64,000 nucleotides of DNA from Notospermus geniculatus (Eukaryota > Nemertea > Pilidiophora > Heteronemertea > Lineidae). The position numbers were made by a program, and so were the translations under genes. The DNA lies in assembly GCA_002633025.1 (NCBI GenBank), contig NMRB01000063.1, forward strand, positions 557,637 through 621,636, read 5' to 3'. Positions within the stretch are counted from its first letter, which is position 1; each line of letters opens with the position of its first letter. Positions 12,701 through 21,700 of the stretch are shown in pieces. A model generated the notes under the pieces. It made no database searches. It had not been told where the DNA came from and worked only from the letters and a program-made list of their open reading frames with translations.

Positions 12701-15700
12701 TAGTGTGGCGCAGTTGTTTTTGGTCAAAAGCGTTTTCCGGAAAACGTTTTCCGGAAAACGCTTTCAAGTCGGTTTCAGTGTGAACACAGCTTATGTATGT
12801 TTCTTAAATGTCACTGCGGACGAACAATTTTCATCTCAAGTACAACAAACTATTCGATATTCGTTTTGAATCCCCTCAATATTTGGGTCTGTGATTCTCG
12901 TGAGTTGTTTATGAGGTAGGAGACTTGATAGCCCAGTGGTTATCACATCTGCCTAACAGACGGCAGGTCCCATGTTTCAATTGGCCCCGTGGCACTTGAG
13001 ATTTGAAGTGTGGCACTTTGGGTCCATCACATGGGACAAAACGGTGATCCTATTAGAGACTCATCTAAGTGAGAAAAAAGTAGGCTAACTTGTCGTGGAC
13101 GTCTCTCCTGGGCGTGGCCGAAGACGCAGCCACGAGGCCAATAAACCCTATTGATATAAAACTGCAGGGATGCAAATCAGCTGCAGTCTGAATTGTTGGG
13201 CCTACATGTAGGCTAGGCCTGTATGGTGCATAACCAGCACTCAATCGGCCCTAGAAAGATCATAGCGAAGAAGAAGAAGAGAAGGTGTTGTACAAGGTGA
13301 AGATTGCTTGTCTGCAGCCCACTTTCACAAGAAAAAAACACACCTATAAACACTGTGTGGTTTTGCTGGGGTGCTACATGTGTGTCTCTTTGTTCCAGTC
13401 TCGAGCGGCCTCTCTTCTCCACAGCCAACTGACTATGTGCATGCATGTAAGTTATTGTTCTCACTTGCATTACTCTACAGTAAAAGACTACAAGGAGAGA
13501 TGAGCTGCATGGAAGTCCATGTCTGATCATCGATTCTTAGTCGCCCAATTACAACCAAGTGTTTCAAACTTTTTACTCCTTCTTAGTAGCTTAGTTAGCT
13601 TCTGTTCCAGACATTTGTAGTGTACAAGCAGTGACCCCCACCCCCAACCCCCAACCCCAACTCGATCATGAGGCATTTAATGTGCCCCTCCTATTATAGC
13701 CCTGCAGTGGTTGTTGTCCATGCTACCATTGGGAACCTCCTAGCTAGTACTCTGTGAGTAGAGTCGGTGCTCATTTTGGGACCTGGGATTGGGGTGGGTG
13801 CTCTATTGGTTTAATAAATAAATGCCTCTTGGTGAAACTGCTTCTTGGACTTTCAATGGCAAACTCCTATGGGGTGGTGCTCTCTGGGGTCATTAGGGGA
13901 CTTTCAGTGGGAAACACCTTTTACAGTCCCCTTTCCGCAGATTCAGTCATTACTTCCTGTTTGGAAGTTTAAAGTCTTCGTCACACCAAGTAGGCAGCCT
14001 ACTCAGGTACAGCCAGTGTACTCTTGTTAAGGACTTTATCGCGTACCCCCTTTCCCTGTGGACCAGTCCTCCTCATTCATAGATGGAATTAGTGCTCCTG
14101 TTGGGGACTCGCATCTCAACTTATAATACTGCCTTGGTTTATTACTCCATGTTCCATATTCTCCATGTATTCCTTCTGGTGTTCTAAGCCTTTGTGGTTT
14201 ATGCCTTCCTGTCCACAAACCCCCCACCCCCAACCCCCAACCCCAACTCGATGATGAGGCATTTAATGTGCCCCTCCTATTATAGCCCTGCAGTGGTTGT
14301 TGTCCATGCTACCATTGGGAACCTCCTAGCTAGTACTCTGTTAGTAGAGTCGATGCTCATTTTGGGACCTGGGATTGGGGTGGGTGGGTGCTCCATTGGT
14401 TTAATAAATAAATGCCTCTTGGTGAAACTGCTTCCTGGACTTTCAATGGCAAACTCTTATGGGTGGTGCTCTCTGGGTACATTAGGGAGCTTTCAGTGGG
14501 AAACACCGTTTACAATCCCCTTTCCGCAGATTGAGTCGGTACTTCCTGTTTGGAAGTTTAAAGTCTTCATCACACCAAGTAGGCAGATTACTCAGGTACA
14601 GCCAGTGTACTCTTGTTAAGGACTTTATCGCGTACCCCCTTTCCCTATGGACTAGTCCTCCTCATTCATAGATGGAATTAGTGCTCCTGTTGGGGACTCG
14701 CATCTCAACTTATATACTGCCTTGGTTTATTACTCCATGTTCCATATTCTCCATGTATTCCTTCTGGTGTTCTAAGCCTTTGTGGTTTATGCCTTCCTGT
14801 CCACAATGTTCTGCATGCTTACCAAAGGTGATAAATTTGTCAAAGCCTTTCCCATGATATCTTTTGGACATGCAACGAAAAATGTTGATATCGGACCTTG
14901 TTCCAAGGGATTAAACTGTAGGACTGCACGAGTTAACACAAGAATTGTGTCCCTCTGTTCTGTTGCCAATATATCTTTGTTGAGTTGATTTGGTGTATTT
15001 GTGTTTGTAACCATGTCCACTTTGTTTGCTTTTCAAGTCACTCTCATGTATTTGGTCATTTGGTTGTTGTTCTGCACTTGTTGGTCCTTCTGTTGTGTGT
15101 CTCCTAAACAAAAGCTGGTTTTGGCCTTATCTGCAGGGACTATATTTGGGGAGAGAAGATGTTACCCCCATCTCTACCACTGGATTCAACATGGTTCCTT
15201 AAATTACAGAAATATGTCTACATTTCAAGTTCCTTCAAGTTTTTCGGACAATCATCATGGCAACTGCAAGATCAAGGCCTATCCATCCTGACCATAGTAA
15301 CGTCTTCACTGACACAACCAGCACCCTCTATAGGTAGTAGCCTACTATTTCTCGTTCTAGGTGATCTCAACAACCTTCAGAATCTTCAGCATCTACAGGG
15401 TTTGGCAGTCTTAGCAAATCTCGCCAATAATCCAGGTGGGTGCTTGGCTGCTTCTGTCCCTGCCCATCTTCAGAATCATGTTCTTTTGTTGCTTTTATGT
15501 GCCGAGTCCAGCTTGTTGTATGGATTTAGGTTGTGTTCTCTTCTCTTGCCTCTGGCTCAGTTCATATCTATAGATTTCACAAGAGAAGACCAAAGGGAAA
15601 GTAGGGGTTTCGTGGATGCAAGAAGATTTACAGGCAACATGAAGGAGTCCTATTAAAAAATGCTTTCAGTTTCAAGGATAAATATGTATGTGACAAGAGC

Positions 15701-18700
15701 ACACCCATAATACCACTTGCGCATCCCTACAAATTCACAATTTGTCCAAAAGGTTGACGAGACATGGCTACACTTTCAACTGGGAAACAAAAATGTCCAT
15801 TAATTTTGGAATGTGAATTTGAAGACTCATGTGACACTTTAAGATCAAGTGGAAATAAAGAAGCTGAGCTAGAGACAAAAACCCTGATGTGCACTCTTAT
15901 GTGACCTCTTATGTTCGATACATAATGATAATTTTGTTCCTTTAGATCCTGGTTAAAATAGTTTGCCAACAAAGTTAATCTAAAAACTGACCCCCAGCCT
16001 AATTTCACCCTATGATTAAGAGTTTGTTGTTGTCAATCTAAGCCAGTCTCATTTCTCTTCCAATGTTGGCCCAGTGTTGATGTTTGACCCTTTCTTTGTT
16101 TTAGCACTATAGTCCTGAGGGTGGTGTTGTGTCTGAGTGAACTATGGTGTTTGTCGTGATTCTGTTTCTTTCCCTTCTGATGTTTGTTTCCTGGTCAATG
16201 TTTGCAAGAATGACTGTGTCTTAAGCCTAGTGTACATCAGCCTTGCGACTAGAAGCAACTGAACGCAATAGTCGCTATCGGAAATGCCATTACTGGTAGT
16301 TGCTTCCAATCGCAAGGCCGATTTACGCTAGGCTTTAGATGCACATTTACAACTGTAGCACTCTCTCCTTCATTGCTTCATCACCTATCACTGCTGCTTA
16401 CCACTCCCACAGTTCGGTAAAATCAAGCACTATAGTGAACATATTCTCAAGACCATTTTAACCGTGATGCCGGTCCCATTTACGGGAAAAAGTGAAACCT
16501 TGCTTTCAAACCCTGGTCAAATTTGAAGTCCCATTTCAGTTAACTCACCTCTTTTTCTCAAAAGAGTGATTTCATCTCTGAGATTGGAATGATCATCCTT
16601 GTTGCTCTCAGTGTGACCTTGACCTTGACCTTGTTGACTCATGTCGCTTTCTTTACATGCATTTGCCCTTGACACTTGTTTCTCAATTGACCTTGACCTC
16701 GTTTCCCATTCTCTTGTTATGTACATTTTTCTGTACACATACATGTACATAAGATGTTGAGCTTCTTTCACTTCTTGTGTTATTGTGCATTATGACCTCT
16801 TCTTGACCTTGTTTTTCTCTTCCATTTTGGTGTGCTGTTGTCGTCCATTTTTTGGCTGATGTGCATTTCGTCCTACATGTAGGCCTTGTTTTCATTTCTT
16901 GTTTTGATGTTCAGTTTATCTTGACCTTTTTGATAGCAGTGTCTCTCATGCTGCAGTCTATAGTGTCCATAATGTTGTCATCTTGTGAGGAATGACATGT
17001 ATCCTAGCTGGCTCTGTTTCTTCCAGCTGAGTCCCTGGTCTGTCAAGCCTATTTTGAGATATCTGGCATCGCACATCTGCATTATTTCTAGTGCTAGCAT
17101 GATTTCAGATGGTGCGGACTGATATGATATTTTGGTGAAACCATATTTTTGTGAAACCATAGTCAAAAGCATCATGGTTGCCTTTCGTGACAAAAGTCCA
17201 ATTTAAGCTTTTGCCTTTTGATCCAACTTGCCTTCCAGTAGTTGAAGCAATTCCCTTCTAAGTCCAGTCGTTTGTGACTATCATGTCCCACTGTGATGTA
17301 GGTTTGAAAACGCCGGGTGTGGTACCAATATTTGAGCAATGCATGAAAAATCATGGTGGCCATTCAAACAATAGGGAAAGCCTTTGTTGCAGTCAGCCAT
17401 CTGCATTATGGAACCAGTCTCAGACAGGATTCAGATGTCATTTGGGGCCTAGTTCCAAAATGAAAATTCTTTAGTTTGGAAGATTCGATTGTATCTCGGG
17501 CTGTTTGCTGATGTTCATGAGGTAGGCCCTGTGTGGCAAAGTGAGATACGTCCACTACCAATTTGAATGATTGCCTTTGATGATTTCAATGGGGAACCGG
17601 AGGAACTAACGTCACGACGTGGCGCTGTGAGCAGTGCAACCGAAGTTTCTTTTTTCTAACGTTGTTTCCATTTATTTCTGGTGTGAAAAGCACCCGTTTG
17701 TTTCGGTCGCCTGGCATTAAAATTTACACCATCTTGTAGCAGATGAAAATATCTGCATTTTGCGGTGCTTTTTTTCCTTAAAATGAAGAGATAGATGGCG
17801 ATTATGGCAACGTCATTATCTCATTATTCCTGTAGAAAATGTACAGCAGATTTTTTCATGACGCAACGTCAACACCTAAAACGACGTCAATGACGTCGTT
17901 TCGGTCGCACTGCTCGCAGCGCCGACCTGTCGGGATTTCCGGCACGCGGGTTCCTCATTGCCCGTGGTCACCTTACAACACAACACGCAGAACACCAACA
18001 GTCGATTCACTGCTTTCTCCTAAACGTTTCTCTGCACTTCTAGACTTATTTTGATTATCCATTCTTCTCATTCCTAGTGTTTTCTCTCTTTCACAGCAGC
18101 ACTTCAGGCAATGAGCGTACAGAACCTCCAACTACTCAATCAACTAGCTGCATCAGGGGCTGCTAGTCCTAATACGTCAGGGTTAGCAGGATTGTCTACA
18201 ACAGGTAAGAATAAAACATGTCAGCCATCAAACCACTGGTGGCCGGACTTCTCAAGGGAGCCATGCAAAAAGCCTTTTTGTGTGGGATGCCATATGAAAT
18301 TTTTGCAGTTGAGTCCAAATTCCATGAATGGCATAGATAGTGTATGTAATGGTTGCTCCTGACTACTTGCCATAGAAAAATGCAAAATCCACATCAATGG
18401 CCCTGAATCACAAACTCAAGCAAACATGAATAAAGAATTTAGGCCCACCCTACATTCATCTTCTCGTAAACAAAAGATAAGCTATTTGCATCTGAAAATA
18501 ATACCTGTGCATGAAATAATAACAGGTTTCTAAGGTGAAAGACATAGCTTCCCACCGGACTCGAAAATAATACCTGATTTAAAAACAAGGAATGCAATAT
18601 GGGGAAAAAGAAATTTTTAGAAAACTAACAATGTAGATAAGAGCATTCTGATAAATACATTCTGGTTGTTGCTCTCATCAGTAGGTTTGTTCTATTGTTC

Positions 18701-21700
18701 CTTGCCGTGAGAAAGTTGGTTAGAATGTTCCTGAAAATCATTGGATTGGTTGCCTTTCCATCCATTCTACTGCATTCAGACAGAATTGAGAGCCCCTTTA
18801 CTATCATACTGTTGACAACATTCTGTGGTTCCCATCTCCCCACTCGACCCACCTGTTCATCTTTCCTGTAAATTAGTTTTCTGGCAATTCTGTACAATTT
18901 GCATTCAATTGGTTAAAGTTGTTTGTACCAATAAACCAAAATTCCATTGCTATCCCAAATATATGTATAATCCGACCGAATTTCAATCTGTCCGTAGAGT
19001 CAAGTACATAATGCCAACTAAGCCTATATTAAACCCCCCCCCCCCTTAGTTCCATCTTCATTGAGAAAACATGTTGTGTCCCTACAAAATCAAGCTCTGC
19101 ATGTCATTCGCCCAGGAAACTATGAAGATCTTAGAATTGCTGTGTTGTTTGTTGCAGGCACAAATACCTTGTCTACAGCAACAGGTTTGCTCATTTCTAT
19201 AGTATATAATTACATGTATATCCCTTATTTCTTCCTTGACAAACATGCATATGTACTAAACTCTCTGTGCCAAGTCATTTCATCAACTGCATGACAGATG
19301 TATGCTAAAAGCTACAACAGATATTTCAGAAGGTTCTTCATAATGTAACTAGTCCCATAGTATGGATGCCTGCACTATGTTCTGCATCAGTGCTTTAGGC
19401 TTGCATTTTCTGTTTCGGCGAGTTGAATGTCAACCCTTTGGCACGCATGCCACATTTTCTTTCTACTTCGGGCAAGTTGTAGTTTATTGTTCTGGCTGAT
19501 GTATAGCAATAATACTCTATGGGTCATATCAAAAATAGCTCGCTCGCTTATCTATTTTTGGTCATATTCATAAAACAGTTCTATCGTTAGAACCGTCTTA
19601 GGCCGGTTCCAAGTGTAGTCAACCACTGCACTTGGAACCGGTCTAAGACGGTTCTAACGATAGAACCGCTTTATGAATACGACCCTATGTGTTTTCTGCT
19701 GGATGATCTCAATAACTCAACATACAATTTTATTGACAAGATAAATGCACACAAAAAAGGCTTAATATTAGTCATCGTTACAATCTTTTTTAAGCGGCCT
19801 TATTAGGGAAATCAGGAGCATTAGGTGAGCCCAGTCAGATGTCCATTGTTTGTGCACATGTAGACATCTATGTTGTTACTTGCTGTTTAGTGGTATCTTG
19901 GTGTTGACTGCACGGCCATGCTTTCACTTGTTCGACCAAAAAGATGAAATATTTCTGGACTACAGCAAAAGGCTACATTCCTAGTGATTTGGAGTAGGGA
20001 TGACAGGATCCATATTCATAAAACTACTTAAGTCTAAGTGTGACACTTATCCTTTGTTCAACACAAAAGATACATATCACAATTTGACTTAAGTATGTTT
20101 ATGAATATGGACCCTGGGCCCATATTCATAAAACTATGAATATGTTTATGAACAAAGAAACATGTTCCACCAACTTACCGTAGCTACTGGAGGAACGTTA
20201 TGTTCCTCTCAAAAACCCAAGCGTTGTTGACAAAACCTTCTCAAAATGGCACAAGGATAAGAAATTTGCAATTTCACACTCAAATATTAAATTAATATTA
20301 AATTAATTTTAAAGACAGTGGCAGCTCTATCCCTAACTGACCAATGCTTTAGTTCCTTATATCTGAATAACTGAATTGCGTACCGGTACTCCCAGAATTC
20401 CAGGGTGTGGATGTAGTGATTCCAGTTGTTGTCACCATTCCTGTTCTGTTGTTGTTAGCTGGCATTATAATCCCACTAATGAAGGAGATGATATCCTAGC
20501 AAATTAGTTGATAAATTCCAACCCATGGTCATATCCTCATACACATCCATTTCATATTCTACACCAACTGCAGTTGATTGTCATTTCTCTTGACAATGTC
20601 AAAGCGTTTGATATAATTACAATGTTCACACATGCCTGGTTCTCTTTTTCTCTGACAGCTTGACAAAGTGAAAGCATTGATCCACTTGCAACGTTTACAA
20701 ATGTCTGCTTTTATTTGGCAGTTTTTTGCATAGCACAAACTGATTAGCAAACAGAATACTTTTACCGGTACTTGATTTGCGGTTGACAAATAAGACATAA
20801 AAGATGGTGTACAAATATTTTACAAGTATTTGCTAATCTGGATTCAAATCACCAAATGTTGCATCACTCAATTTGTTATTTGTGAGGCAGCAAAAGAAAA
20901 CAGTCGGATGTCAGTGGATGATCAACAAGGGCTGGCAGATTACCTTGATCTGCTAGTGTTTACCTGTTATGAAATTAAGCCATTGAAATGTGCGGGTTCA
21001 CAAAAGCTATACACTTTCCTCAAATATGACATCTGACAAGTTTTCCTGTGCAGCCTCAGATTTGTGACCCGCGACAGCAAATGAGTCAGAATGCGCCGGA
21101 AAGAAGACCCAAGATGACCCAGACAAAAAAAGAAATGGACAAAGTCAAATTTCACAATGGGCAGACAATGCTGAAATCAACAAACCGTTGGTTCACCTTG
21201 GGTCTTCTTCTGTGCGCATTCCGACTCATTTTGATGTCACGGGTCACATTTATTGTATTCTTTGTCTCGTAACTCATAGTTCAGTTTCCAGCAGACCTCC
21301 AAATATCAACTAATGATGACATTATACTTACTTTAGGTTCCTTGGCTGCCACAAATACAACCAGTTCACTGACCGGTGCCGCAGGGATGAATGGCTCAAC
21401 CAACAGCCTTACGAATGTGACAACATCGAGCTTAAATGGCTTAGGCAACCACAATAGCATGGCAAGTCAGAATGCCAGTGTAGAGGCACTGTACTCGGGC
21501 ATGCAGCCATATACAGGTTTGTACAACACATGTATGTATTACAATATCTTTTGACCTCCATTTGGTGGTACATTCCTCTCCGATCCTCTTCCATTTCCAG
21601 TTTTGAGAAGCAACTGCTTCAAGAAAAAATCATCATGAACAGTATATTTTCTTTCCAGCGTCATTTCCCAATTCCTTATCGGCACAGACGTCTCAAATTC

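Noticed and set aside
12423-12869. 148-codon plus-strand open frame
   Set aside because: Lies almost wholly within a MITE rich in aaaacg/cgtttt repeats that lack stops by composition.
15159-15656. 165-codon open frame
   Set aside because: Contains the 75-nt CELF exon in its true frame but extends through both splice sites; the flanks have no homology.
19021-19184. Longer CELF exon starting after the C run at about 19039
   Set aside because: The open frame there does not match the CELF linker, whereas the 27-nt exon at 19158 matches SGTNALTTS and has its own acceptor.
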